From Hydrangea macrophylla (lineage: Eukaryota; Streptophyta; Magnoliopsida; Cornales; Hydrangeaceae): DNA of 64,000 nt. Position numbers and translations under genes: made by a program. Positions 35,887 through 47,599 of the stretch are shown one piece after another (positions within the stretch are counted from its first letter, which is position 1; each line of letters opens with the position of its first letter). The DNA lies in contig CM066988.1 of assembly GCA_033977485.1 (NCBI GenBank), forward strand, positions 3,928,501 through 3,992,500, read 5' to 3'. The notes below the pieces were generated by a model that did no database searches, was not told the DNA's origin, and saw only the letters and a program-made list of their open reading frames with translations.

Positions 35887-36081
35887 GATTCTGGTTCGTT
35901 TTTGGATTTCTCGCTGATTCAGATTAGTTTTTGCATCTCGCACTGATTCGTGTTCGTTTTTGGATCTGTTGTTTGATTCTGGTTCGTTTGCTTTTCTCGC
36001 TGATTCAGATTCGTTTTTGGATCTCGCACTGATTCGTGTTCGTTTTTGGATCTGCTGTCTGATTCTGGTTCGTTTGCTTTG
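35887..36081 (+). repeat. tandem repeat in copia leader
   Basis: GATTCTGGTTCG begins units at 35887, 35975 and 36061 (88 and 86 bp, then a partial copy). Each unit is made of shorter GATTCGTGTTCGTTTTTGG words. It lies between the primer site and the gag start. Confidence 0.85.
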
Positions 36082-36107
36082 TGTTATTTAATTGTTTCGT
36101 TTTTGTA

Positions 36108-38354
36108 ATGGCTGCTGAACGTGATGATTCGCTCCAAGCGATTAGTGTTAAACTCGATGGCAAGAATTTTGCATATTGGAATTATGTGATGAAGAATTTT
36201 CTCAAGGGGAAGAAGATGTGGGGTTATATCAATGGGGATTTTAGTAAACCTATGAATGAACAGACTGATAAATTTGCAGAATTGCTAGATGTTTGGGAAA
36301 CAAACAATTCGAAAATCATTACTTGGATCAACAACTCCGTTGCTCCCTCGATAGGTATACAATTGGCAAAGTTTGAATATGCAAAGGAGGTGTGGGATCA
36401 TTTGGCTAAACTGTTTACACAGTCCAATTTTGCAAAAAGGTACCAATTAGAGAGTGATATTCGTGCCCTTGAACAAAAAAATTTGAGTATTCAAGAGTTC
36501 TATTCTACAATGACAGATCTTTGGGATCAGTTGGCTCTCATGGAGTCGCCTGAATTGCGGGCGTTTGCACCATATATTGCTAGTAGGGAGGAACAACGTC
36601 TGGTTCAGTTTTTGATGGCTCTATGTGGTGATTTTGAGGGCCTTCGTGGGTCCATTCTCCATCGTAGTCCACTTCCGTCAGTTGATTCTGTTGTCCATGA
36701 GTTAGTAGCCGAGGAAATACGTCTCAAGACTCAGTCTGGAAAGGGAATTCTCCCTGACTCTACTCCATCTGTTTTAGCAGCCCCTTTTCGACCACAGTCA
36801 AACAATCAGAATAAGCCTTACTCGAGAGTTGGTAGTGATGTATGCAGCTACTGTAAGGAGAAGGGTCATTGGAAGGCTCAGTGTCCTAGGTTGGGTCGTG
36901 CAAACCAGCCCAATAGCAGCAACCAGCCTTCCAATAGTCGACCACCACAACAACAGCAACCTCAGCCTTCTCATTGGAAATCTGACAACCAATCTCAGCA
37001 GCGTTCGTATAGGCCTCCACAGCCTAACACTGCAGCAGTTGTACCACCATCAGACTCATTTGGACCCGGTTCCCCTTCCCCATCCACTCCATCTATGACC
37101 TCCCTTGCTGAGCAATTTCAGAAGTTCCTTGCCACACAGCCACATGCTATGGCCACCTCTTCACTAGGTATGTCTTCCGGTATGTCTTCCGGTATGTCTT
37201 CAGGTATGTCCTCAGGTATTTGGGTCTTAGACTCTGGGGCTTCTAATCATATGTCACCTGATTTGTCGTCTTTTGCTTCCTTATGTCCTGTTTCCTCTTT
37301 GCCTGTTATGACTGCTGATGGTACTCCCATGCCATTAACAGGTGTTGGGTCTGTTGTCACACCTCATGTATCTCTCTCTAGTGTTTACCACATTCCCAAA
37401 CTTACTATGAATCTTGTTTCTGTTGGTCAGCTTTGTGATGCAGGTTACTTAGTCTCTTTTTCTTCTACTTTTTGTCATGTGCAGGATCCGCAGTCTCAGA
37501 CGCTGATTGGGACAGGCCGTAGGCAAGGGGGATTATACATCTTGGACAAACTCAATGTACCAGTGGTTGCAGCTTCTAGTGTTGATTTGTCATCCTTTCG
37601 TTTGAGTTCATCTTCATCTAGTTTTTATTTATGGCATTCTCGCCTTGGTCATGTTTCAGCCTCTCGTTTAAAATATTTGGCTTCTACAGGAAAATTAGGA
37701 GATTTAAAAACTCATGACATTTCTGATTGTAGTGGTTGTAAACTGGCAAAATTTTCCGCTTTACCATTTAATAGAAGTATTTCTTATTCTCTTGCACCAT
37801 TTGATTTAGTTCATTCTGATGTGTGGGGACCCTCTCCTGTTACTACAAGAGGGGGGTCTCGATATTATGTATCATTTATTGATGATTGCACTCGTTACTG
37901 TTGGGTTTATCTTATGAAACGCCGTTCAGACTTCTTTGATATTTACAATACCTTTCGTGCTTTTGTTAAAACTCAACATTCTGCTGTCATCAAATGTTTT
38001 AGATGTGATTTAGGTGGAGAGTATACCTATCATAAATTTCGTGAGTTGCTTGCTTTAGATGGAACTATTCATCAGTCCTCTTGTACAGACACTCCTGAGC
38101 AAAATGGTGTTGCTGAAAGGAAACATCGGCATATTGTTGAAACTGCTCGCTCTCTTTTATTGTCTGCATATGTCCCTAGTGATTTTTGGGGTGAAACTCC
38201 TGAGCAAAATGGTGTTGCTGAAAGGAAACATCGGCATATTGTTGAAACTGCTCGCTCTCTTTTATTGTCTGCATATGTCCCTAGTGATTTTTTTGTACAG
38301 ACACTCCTGATTTTGTTTATTCTTGTTATTCGGATTCTTTTGCTTCATTTTTAG
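36108..38354 (+). pseudogene. copia gag-protease-integrase, 3' truncated
   Basis: I take ATG 36108 (MAAERDD) over the in-frame ATG at 36081, because copia gags usually begin near the LDGKNFAYW motif. Gag UBN2-type domain residues 10-200; CCHC zinc knuckle starting at residue 246; a short MSSG repeat; aspartic protease WVLDSGAS with Asp near 375; HSRLGH pre-integrase motif; integrase core with Asp 571, Asp 634 and Glu 670. A 105 bp in-frame tandem duplication (38091-38195, 38196-38292) repeats the Glu region. The rest of integrase and the linker are deleted, and the frame runs into a stop at 38354. Confidence 0.9.
38091..38292 (+). repeat. 105 bp tandem duplication in integrase
   Basis: ACTCCTGAGCAAAATGG occurs at 38091 and 38196. 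The second copy is identical for 97 bp and ends at GATTTTT. The junction that follows, TTGTACAGACACTCCTGA, repeats the sequence that precedes the first copy (38081-38098), a microhomology that suggests template switching during reverse transcription. Confidence 0.9.
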
Positions 38355-38425
38355 CTTCAGTTCATGATCTCTCTGAGCCTCTGTCATATAAAGAGGCAGC
38401 TCTTGATCCTCTTTGGCAACAGGCT

Positions 38426-39073
38426 ATGGCAGAGGAACTCTCAGCATTGTATAAGACAGATACTTGGAGTTTGGTTCCCTTACCTTCTGGTAAGAGCGCT
38501 ATTGGTTCTCGTTGGGTTTATAAAATCAAAACTAAGTCAGATGGGTCTGTTGAGCGGTACAAAGCAAGATTGGTTGCCAAGGGTTTTTCCCAGCAGTACG
38601 GTATGGATTACGAGGAGACTTTTGCTCCTGTTGCTAAAATGACTACTGTTCGTACTCTTATTGCAGTTGCTTCTATTCGTCAGTGGCATATAACTCAGAT
38701 GGATGTTAAAAATGCTTTCTTGAATGGAGATCTCCAAGAGGAGGTTTATATGGTTCCTCCTCCGGGTGTTCCTCATGGTCCTGGTGAAGTTTGCAGGCTT
38801 AAAAAAGCCTTATATGGTCTTAAACAAGCCCCTCGAGCTTGGTTTGAGAAGTTTTCCACAGTGATTACCTCATTTGGGTTTTTCCCGAGTGAGTATGATT
38901 CAGCTCTCTTTATTAGGTGTACCACTGCTGGTCGTATTATGCTTTCTTTGTATGTTGATGATATGATTATTACTGGTGATGATGTTGATGGGATTGCAGT
39001 GTTGAAGTCTGAATTAGCTCGTTGTTTTGAAATGAAGGACTTAGGCCCACTACGTTATTTTTTTGGGGATTGA
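38426..39073 (+). pseudogene. copia reverse transcriptase, frameshifted
   Basis: Frame of 215 codons, displaced from the upstream gag-integrase frame by the deletion at 38292. Motifs in order: [46 protein letters not shown] and the catalytic YVDD at residues 176-179. It ends prematurely because a run of seven T (39058-39064) shifts the frame. RNase H continues in the next frame. Confidence 0.9.
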
Positions 39074-39905
39074 AGTAGCCTGTTCTCCAAAAGGTTATCT
39101 TCTTTCTCAGTCTAAGTATACAGGTGACATTCTTGAGCGTGCTCGCCTCACTGATAATAAGATTGTTGATACCCCTTTGGAGCTTAATGTTCGTCTTTCC
39201 CCTTCTGATGGCGTTCCTTTGCCTGATCCTACCTTATATCGCACTATTGTTGGTAGCTTGGTTTATCTTACCGTTACTCGTCCAGATATTGCTCATGCTG
39301 TTCATGTTGTTAGTCAGTTTGTTACTTCCCCTACTACAGTTCATTGGGCTGCTGTTCATCGTATTTTGAGGTACTTGAGGGGCACTCGATTTCAAAGTCT
39401 TTTACTTTCGTCATCTTCTTCATTGGAGCTGCGTGCATACTCTGATGCTGATTGGGCCGGTGATCCTACAGATCGCAAGTCTGTTACTGGATTTTGTATA
39501 TTTTTGGGTGATTCTCTCATTTCTTGGAAGAGTAAGAAGCAAGATGTTGTTGCTGTGTCTTCCACAGAAGCTGAGTATCGTGCTATGGCTTCGACCACCC
39601 GTGAGGTTATTTGGTTACGCAGACTACTTACAGATATGGGTGTCTCTCTTCCTCGCCCTTCACCTATGTATTGTGATAATAAGAGTGCTATTCAGATTGC
39701 TCACAATTCAGTTTTCCATGAGAGGACCAAGCATATAGAGATTGATTGTCACATTACTCGTCATCATCTTAAGCATGGAGCTATCACTTTGCCTTTTGTT
39801 TCTTCTTCCGCACAGATTGCTGATTTGTTTACAAAGTCTCATCCGATTCAGCGTTTTCGTTTTTTAGTTGGCAAACTCTCTATGCTTCTAGCTGCAGCAT
39901 CGTGA
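39063..39905 (+). pseudogene. copia RNase H and C-terminus
   Basis: 280 codons in a new frame after the T-run frameshift. Shows YRTIVGSLVYLT, then RNase H residues in SDADWAGD, SSTEAEYR and DNKSAIQIA, and the ADLFTKSHP end. The stop at 39903-39905 is 13 bp from the 3' LTR, with the polypurine tract between. Confidence 0.9.
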
Positions 39906-40126
39906 GTTTGAGGGGGGATATTAGAGTTAGATATTATAATTAGTTTTATTTATATTTAGCTTTAGGGTAGTTTAGTCTTTTACTTTATATTAGGGTATTC
40001 CTAGATATACTATTATTCTCTCTTCTTTTTGTATTGTATTCATTCATTCAGTTTCGTGTGTTATGAGAAACTCTAGCTTTCTTCTCTCTTTTCTCTTTGT
40101 TGTTATCTTTATTTGATATATTCACA

Positions 40127-41535
40127 AATTGAACCTTAATGGTACCCTTGTGTAAAGTTTCTGTGATGTCACGACAAGTGTGATGTGTAATGGCCAGTAT
40201 TCAACATGTTTAATGAGTTCTGTTTACATGAAAGCATTAGTAAGAGTTCCCTTCCAATTGGGAATTGGAATTGTAGCAGTAGCTTCTAGCAGATACCTAT
40301 GTGTATATGCTTACGTGTATATATGCCTGTATATTTTTTTTTCATCTCACACTTAACGTTACCCAATCTGGAGTTTTCAGATAAGCTATTTTGGTTCCCT
40401 GCATAATTTGTGGGTTCTATTGGTCAGATTAGGTGTATTGCATATGTCGAATTTTAAATAATTGCTTTTGGGCCAACTTGGAATATTGTGCTTGTAGTCA
40501 ACTAATAAAGAAATTGCAGAAGTCTGAACTTTATTTGCTTGAACATGTTCACAATAGGCTGATTTTTTTTTTACATGTTTCCCATCATGGTTTAGCATAA
40601 CCTGAACTTGCTTTTATTTCTTATCCACTCATTGACCAACCTTTGTTCAAATATGAAATTTCAAAAGTTCGATATGATTTCATTTTTATTTAAAGAAAAA
40701 AGGGGATTGCACAAATGGTCTAGTAGGAAAAAATTTAACAGTGGTCCTAATTTGGAGTTTATCTGGGTCTTCCATGATCGTCATCCATCTTTTATTTCTC
40801 AGTTAGATGGCATTGTAACTAGTTCTAACTTTTCAAGTAATCGAATCATTTTTTTATTCTTCGCGTTCCAATTTTTTTTTTTTATTTTGTTCAAAAGTTC
40901 TTCTTTTGCTGTAAAGTGGAGTTGATTACTATATGTTGTCAAATTGTTTAGTACCAACTTTTCTTTTGAGTTTTACTTCTATCAATGCAAGGAACACCAT
41001 GGGTAGAGAACAACTTTAAATGTATATCATACTGATATTTATCAGTTTTTTGAACCCGTAAGAGTTTGAAAAGTTTGGGTAAGATATTGATGTTATTTGC
41101 TTAAACCACTGTGTTGTACTAAACTTTTAATTAAACAATTGAACAGTGTTGTTTGCCAAAAATAATTAGCTTCATGCATGGTCTAATGATTCTTTCCTTT
41201 ATGAAAGTCCAAGGTTCCATTCATGAGTCACTCAAGAACCATGAATTCAAGAAACCTCTTGCAACTAAAAAGCTGGTGTGGTTTATGGTATGTACTATCT
41301 ACTGGTGTGGCTTAACTTGGTTGTCATTTTATTTACTGTTGAAGTTACGTCGTCTGATGAATGTCATTTTGGGGTCAATTGAGAATGCTGGGACTTGGAT
41401 CACATGTCAAAATGCTAGTATTGCCTATGTAGCCTTTTGCTTGCTATACATGTCTTAATTTAATTACATACAAATTAAGGCAATTTAGTTATAGAATATT
41501 TTTTGTAATTGTATAAAAGTGTACGTACTCTTTTA
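40127..41535. other. AT-rich non-coding sequence
   Basis: Short ORFs only (40608-40925, 41153-41458), none recognisable. The T-rich sequence resembles plant intron or intergenic DNA. It could belong to a decayed ARF-like gene, whose fossil exon lies at 43.2 kb, but no exon was recognised here. Confidence 0.4.
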
Positions 41536-41787
41536 CTACCTCCGTCCCATTTTATGTGTCCATTTTAGCGAATCCAACTATTTAAGGGGACAAAAAGAAT
41601 CTACACCTACTTTCCACAATTGCCCATAATCATTGCACTTTCTTTTTTTATTTTGTTTTGGTATTGATTGCAAGGAAGGGTAGTTTGGGAAACTAAGTAT
41701 AATTAGCATACTAATTTAGGAAAGTGGACAACAATTTTGGGACATCCCAAAAAGGAAAGATGGACACATAAAATGAGACGGAGGGAG
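41536..41787. mobile_element. Stowaway MITE (252 bp)
   Basis: Terminal inverted repeats CTACCTCCGTCCCATTTTAT and the inverse ending GACGGAGGGAG, flanked by TA on both sides (41534-41535, 41788-41789). This is the classical Stowaway terminus of Tc1/mariner MITEs in plants. Confidence 0.95.
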
Positions 41788-42307
41788 TAATATTTTATGC
41801 AACTGCCTCCCTCAACCGCATCCTAAATTTATAGAAAATTGACGAATCGCCTTCCCCCTCATCCACATCGGTGCTTCCTAATATAGCAGCCACGTTGTGA
41901 AAAAATGCCAAAGGTTTGGTTTGTCTCCAAACTACCCCTCTCAGCACCCTGGGAAGTATCTCTTTTTAACTTTTTATTCTACATTAGTGAATGTATCTGA
42001 CAAATGTTTTTTCAAATTTTTGCAGGCCTCTGCTTTCAATATTCTTTCTTTTTTTAATCTTGTATCAGCCGTTTTCAGGTTATTTTAACTTCATGATCTA
42101 TTGTTTAATTTAAATTGGTTTGTTGATTTGGTTCACTTCCATTTTTAACTTCTTACATGTATTTATCTGTAATTCCATACATCAAGATTGTGCTATAAAA
42201 CACTTTTCCTTGGTTGTGCAGTAAAAAGCCCGAGAAGTGTGCTAGTATGGATTAGTAATAATAATCTTGACCCAGAAACTTGAAATCCAACCACAGAAAT
42301 GTTCTTT

Positions 42308-42789
42308 TAGGCATACTTTTATCCCCACATCCTTAGATTTAGGAACATTCTAATAAAAATGTTCTTTTTATTTTGTTAATGCTAAAATCAACTGTGATGA
42401 TTTAGTCCCGGTCATGTAAGGGCTATTGATTCTTTATCTTTAGAAAAATACGGAATGCTGAAAAGAAATGAACTCCATAGAACGTTAATGCGTATGCATG
42501 GTAGATAGTTAGGATCAGCCCGGATTCTCATATTTCCAACACGTTTAATTAATCTGTTTAATTAGTTATGCTTTTTTTATACTTTAGTTTATTATTTAGT
42601 TTAATTTGATTAATTAGGATTTGTTAGAAATTCCATTCCTACATTTTTGTTTTCTTTTCTTCTTGTAACTTAGTATATTTTCTTCCTATTCCTTCCCTGT
42701 GGGATCGACCTGGATTTATCCAGTATTACTTGCACGATCACCTACACTTGGGTGTTGCACAAGAGCGCACAACTTTTTTAGTCGTGTTA
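42308..42789 (+). mobile_element. decayed copy of the 47600-49205 LTR, inverted
   Basis: GGCATACTTTTATCCCC at the left and GATCACCTACACTTGGGTG to TAGTCGTGTTA at the right match the reverse complement of the solo LTR at 47600-49205, but the central 1.1 kb is deleted. No target duplication found. Confidence 0.8.
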
Positions 42790-43232
42790 GTAATCACACT
42801 CACCAAGTCACCATATGGTTTGAGGTTAGTTATGTAACTACACATGCAAAATTTTAGGTTCGGGTGGACATACACTGATCATGTCTCTGACCTATTGTTG
42901 CATTAAAGCTTCTTTTTTATTTAATTTTTTATGAATCATGTATTTATTTGTTTTTCTTTTGCAAATATTTGTACTGCTTGCAACAATCTATGAAATTTTG
43001 TTCGACGAGTTTTTTTAACGAGTCTGATGTGAATTTGAAGTTGAACCCTTTTGTAGCCACCAAAAAAGTCCTAAAATCACTAGCACTAAGAACTACTACA
43101 TTTGGATAAACTTGCAAATTAAGGTATTTTGGGTATTGGTTTTTACTTAAAAGTTATGTATCTTTCCGTTAATGTTGAAAGTCCATCAAAGAGTACAAGA
43201 AGGATTGGGGTTTTTGTTTTATGTTTGAGCAG

Positions 43233-43324
43233 GTCAGCCACGAAGGCATTTGCTCACTATTGGTTAAGAGTGCCTTAGTCAATAAGAAGAAACTTGTCTC
43301 CGGAGATGCTGTGCTGTTTCTAAG
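43233..43324 (+). pseudogene. fossil exon of an ARF3-like auxin response factor (B3 domain)
   Basis: A 92 bp segment bordered by an AG acceptor (TTTGAGCAG) and a GT donor (CTAAG/GTGTG) encodes QPRRHLLTIG and, one frame over, NKKKLVSGDAVLFLR. This is the B3 DNA-binding core of auxin response factors, closest in my memory to ARF3/ETTIN. A one-base insertion near 43266 and a stop break it. Intron borders remain, so it came by DNA-level duplication and not by reverse transcription of an mRNA. No other ARF exon was found nearby. Confidence 0.7.
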
Positions 43325-46068
43325 GTGTGAAGATCATAAATTTTACATAAGTTTATTTTAGCTTTCTGACTGTTACAGTAGTAAATATTATCTTGGGACT
43401 TAATTTCTAAATGTGCTTCCATAGCTTCCATTAACTTGGCAATAGAACAACTAATGGATAGAAATTACCATCAGAAGATAAAAATTGTTGTAGAAAATTC
43501 TTCTGTTTCTAAAACCTTTTCAAGGCTACTTGTTTTTGTTGTTTTATACATGACATTGGAGCTACCTGCTAGGTGTTTGCTGAATTTACTGTGGCAGAAT
43601 TTTATTTTAAACTTGTCATGGTGTGTGGGATTCGTGGTTGAAGGCTGCCAGTTCAAAGATCAAATGGGTTTTGTTTACTGATTTAACTATTCGATACCTC
43701 ATGCTATGCACGGGCTAGACAATATATGAAACCATTGATAAAACTAAAAGAATTTTAAAGAGGATCTGCATTTAGTGTCGCCTAAAATGCCACTTTAAAA
43801 GAAAAAAATCTGACAAATTTTTTTTGAACGACAAAGTGGAATAATTCATTGATAATTGTTACCTAGAATTTGAAACAGAGATTCCCAAATAAAAGCCACA
43901 GCCCCAATTTCCTCTGCAAAATCATCACCATAACTCCCATCCTTCTGAAAAACATTGAGAACCATACAAAAAACACCTAGGAGACATTTCCTAAAACCAC
44001 TTCTCCAGTTCTCCCTCTCCTATTTCAATTCTGGACACATCCCAGGTGTCAAAACCAAAGTAGAGCATTTATCCAAGCCAAACTCTGTACCTAGAAAAAC
44101 AGCACAAGGATTCCCAAGTTTGATAAAAATGGTGGCATTCAGGCTCTGATTCAGTATCTTGGTCAGGTTAACTCTGACTTAGACTATGTTTTATATAAAA
44201 ATCAGTCCCCTATTGTCATAATGTCTAGGCATGGTGAGGAAGTAGGCAGCAAAAACTGAAAGAGAAAGAAAAGTTTCTTTGTTTTGCTTTTTTAATTTTT
44301 CTGTTCCTTTTGTTTCTTTAAGAGGGTTGTTGGTTTCCATTTCTTGCTTTTTTAGTTCCAGAAAGATGATTTGTTTTCCTCATTTACTTTTGTTTCATTC
44401 TATGATATATTTTCTTGCTAATTTATCCATGTTAATCTAGGCAGGAAGGCCAAGTGTAATACTAGTCACTGAATTTGAATGCTCTCATGTCTCTTGCAGT
44501 TCATTTCGCCACTCCTTCATTTTTATGTACATTATATGAAGAGTTTGGCCAGTCGTGAAAGAAAACGTTCTCCATGAGAAGCACACTAGAAGCTGAACAC
44601 TTGATTTCAACCACCAAACCAGCCCCAAACCAGCCCCTAAAAGCCCCTAAATAGTTGCCAAATCAGCCCCTAAACAGCCCCCAAATGGGTCTTCTTGTGA
44701 TTTTGACGAATGATCTCTACTTCTAATCTTTTCCCTTTTTCGATTTCCTATAGGTAAGTGCCTTTAATTTTTAGGCTTCTTGCAAATTTGTTTACCATAT
44801 GATATATGTATCCGTTATATAGTCGATCCAATATATCAAAATTTAGAGTGAATTTCTTCTTTTTTTTTGGCTTGATACATATGCATGTATTCAACTCTTC
44901 AAAGTCAGCAATAAATTGTTGTTACACTATACTGGCATTTTATTGCACTCTAATTTGTTGTTTTTCACTTCTTTGTAGTTTTGTTTCTCATATTTCTATT
45001 TTACATGAGTCATAGTTCCGTAAACCCAGAAGCTCTCGAAATGCAATGATTCCTTGTCTCCTTTTTTAGTTTTTTGGGTCTAACAATGATTCCTGCTCTG
45101 TAAATATTATTCTCGTGCTAATTGCATCTCAAGTACAATGAACAAACTCTTACTGGGTTACTAGGGAATCAACTAATCTTTCACCACAGAGAGTTTTTTT
45201 TAAACTATAATCATTGGTAGCCAGACAAATTCCACTAATGTTTTTTTTGTGTAATGTGTGTATTTGTGCACAATTGGGTAACTATTATTGAAGTTGTTGT
45301 TTTCGATTACATTGAGGATTCCCTAATTTTTTTTAGCAGATGTTAGGAGGATGTTCTCTAATGCACACACCTATAACTCTCCTGAAACCATCTATTATAA
45401 ATGTGCAACCAGGTATGATGCTTATCGGGTCTTCGATTTATTTATTTATTTATTATAAATTTTTTTTGGGTAAAGTTCTAGCTTTTATTTGTTAATGTAA
45501 AGGCTAGAAACTCATTTCTCAAACAAAATTCAATCTGGTCTTCAATCATTTTTTTGTTAGTTTATGACTTGTGCAGTTTTAGATAGATAGTACATTAATC
45601 TTCTCATTGTTAGTTATTATGTTCATGTGCACCGTAGCACGAGTCATGTTGGTTCTAATTAGAGGCAAAATTTGAAGGTTATATAGCTATATGTTTTACA
45701 ATTTGTAACGGGTATATAACTATATGGATGAATTCGTAACATATGTATAAAACCAACAAATATACAACACCCTTAGCAAAGCAAACCAAGCACCCCCATG
45801 AGCTTTGTAGGAATTAATGGAATTAAGGAAGTTTTTAGAATTTTATTCTTTCTTTATGAGGTCATGTTGTCCATAAAAGTTTGATTTATTCTCTTTTAAT
45901 TCTCCTTTATTGTTCTTTATTATTTTCTTTCATTTCCTATCTATCACTGTATATATATATAGTGAGAATGAATGAAAAGATTATTCCTTCTCAAAACCTT
46001 TTTGGTTTCAGATCCAACTAACCTTTCACCACCCACCACTATCTCTCGCCACCACCATCTCACCACCA
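43325..46068. other. unassigned AT-rich sequence
   Basis: Only chance ORFs. 44622-44690 is a minisatellite of CAGCCCCTAAA-type units. A TTTGTAACGGGTATA segment near 45705 matches the inverted repeat at 35.1 kb. A TATA-like GTATATATATATAG lies at 45949-45962. Confidence 0.4.
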
Positions 46069-46344
46069 ATGACCTCACCGGTCATAACCCACCACCCTAG
46101 ACCTTACCGCAGACCCTTCCACCCCTCCAACCTTCCACCCCTCCGGCCCTCGGTGAGATCCCTCCTACAAACCCTAGCCCTCGCTGGAGGTCTACCCTCC
46201 TTTAGTGCACCACCAGGCCTCACCAGGCCTTTTCGCAGCCTATCTGGCTACGTGTCTGAAAAAATTTCATTCTTTGGTCAAGCAACATGGCATAATGTTA
46301 TCCCAAAAGAAAATGATCATTGGAGTGCCCACAGTTTGTCCTAG
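46069..46344 (+). CDS. unrecognised proline-rich ORF
   Basis: 91 codons, proline- and serine-rich, starting about 105 bp downstream of a TATA-like run in a C-rich leader (CACCACCCACC). A second frame overlaps it. It may be the start of a decayed retroelement or of a gene cut by the LTR inserted at 46443. No domain recognised, and it could be chance. Confidence 0.25.
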   Translation: MTSPVITHHPRPYRRPFHPSNLPPLRPSVRSLLQTLALAGGLPSFSAPPGLTRPFRSLSGYVSEKISFFGQATWHNVIPKENDHWSAHSLS

Positions 46345-47599
46345 TGGACTCCACTTCAATGTATTAGAGGCCTCCGTGCTCTCTCGTCATTACCTCACAG
46401 CCTGTTTGGCTGCCTGTCTATCTTACGGGTTCTTGTGGTAATTGTAGGCTAGCCACGTTTTAACTATTTCAAATTCAAATACGAGTCACCACTTAATTTT
46501 TTTAAAGGAAAATTAAGAAATCATTTTAAAAGCAAACCGATCTTTTGGAAACCAGAGATTTCTAGGTTCGGGGATTATGAAATGAGAGGGGAAGGAGCCC
46601 GGCAGACTAAAACACCCCCTCTCATCCTTATCTCGTGATAGGCCTCTACTCAACATCCTTTTTATCGAATGATTAATCAAAGCATGCCCTCAACTAATAC
46701 ATAGATATAAATATACATTCCAAAAGCATGTCGAAGGGGGTGTAAGATTGCTAAAGATAAAAGGCGTACAAAACCACATAATTGAAATAGCAAGCGAGAT
46801 GACATGAAAATAGGGAACTAGGAAACTTATTCGGGATCCAACTACGATATTGAAAGGTGTAATGCATACGAAAAGTAGAAAATCCTGGAAAAAAAGTCTC
46901 TAATTCACATATACACATAAGGTAAACCCTAATCTAAGGTATTGCGCATGGAGTCAAAAATTAATAAAATCAAGAAATGAAATAAATGGGAGAATCGAGG
47001 AATTGTACCTTAAAAGTGCTACAAAACAACGGTTAGTTCATATGCCTTGAACACAGTATAATATCAAATCCTAAATATCAAACTCCTAATTTAAACCTAG
47101 CAAACATGGAGAAAGTTGACCAAATCATAAATTCCTTCCAATTTGTTGAAATCATAACACCTCTATAGATATACAAGTCTCAACTAGGATCCAATGTAAT
47201 GTCCATATAGAGATGGTACAATCTCAGCATGATTAAAAGGAATTCATGACTAAACTCAACCAATCATAATTTATTTCAGTGATTTACAAGTTAAAGTCCT
47301 AAGATACAAGTATCACAACCTAAACATGATGATGATAATGAATGCATGAACATGAACAAGCACAAAATATGAATCATTCATTGATTTGGACCATTTAGCT
47401 TCTGGATTTAAGCTTAATTAATCATAATCAAAACACATTTCAAGCCTTAAGGCATTAGAAAATCATTTGGATCATCATTTACAAGGTGTATGAAATCTAT
47501 CACAGAATTCTAGAAATTACAGAGAATAGACCAGACTTTCAAAAATAGGAAAAGCATAATTCCCATGGTTTGATCTTAATGATTTTTTGATATGATATG

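Larger units (their letters stand above)
35633..40126 (+). mobile_element. recent full-length copia element (4494 bp)
   Basis: Two LTRs of 208 bp (35633-35840 and 39919-40126) appear identical base for base. Perfect 5 bp duplications aattg flank the element (35628-35632, 40127-40131). The 5' LTR is followed by the Met-tRNA primer site TGGTATCAGAGC (35841-35852), and the 3' LTR is preceded by the polypurine tract GAGGGGGGA. Both LTRs begin TATTAG and end TTCACA, so the termini are TA..CA instead of TG..CA. Gag-pol order (gag, protease, integrase, RT, RNase H) is copia. The coding region is defective, so it probably moved with enzymes from a relative. Confidence 0.95.

Noticed and set aside
36829..37098. 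Second ORF overlapping copia gag
   Set aside because: Out-of-frame shadow of the gag coding region.
44622..44690. Telomere-like CCCCTAAA repeats
   Set aside because: Units are irregular and about 11-15 bp, not perfect 7 bp plant telomere repeats, and cover under 70 bp.
45949..46442. Host gene promoter and first exon
   Set aside because: The TATA-like run is a TA microsatellite and the proline-rich frame has no recognised domain, so I kept it only as a low-confidence ORF.
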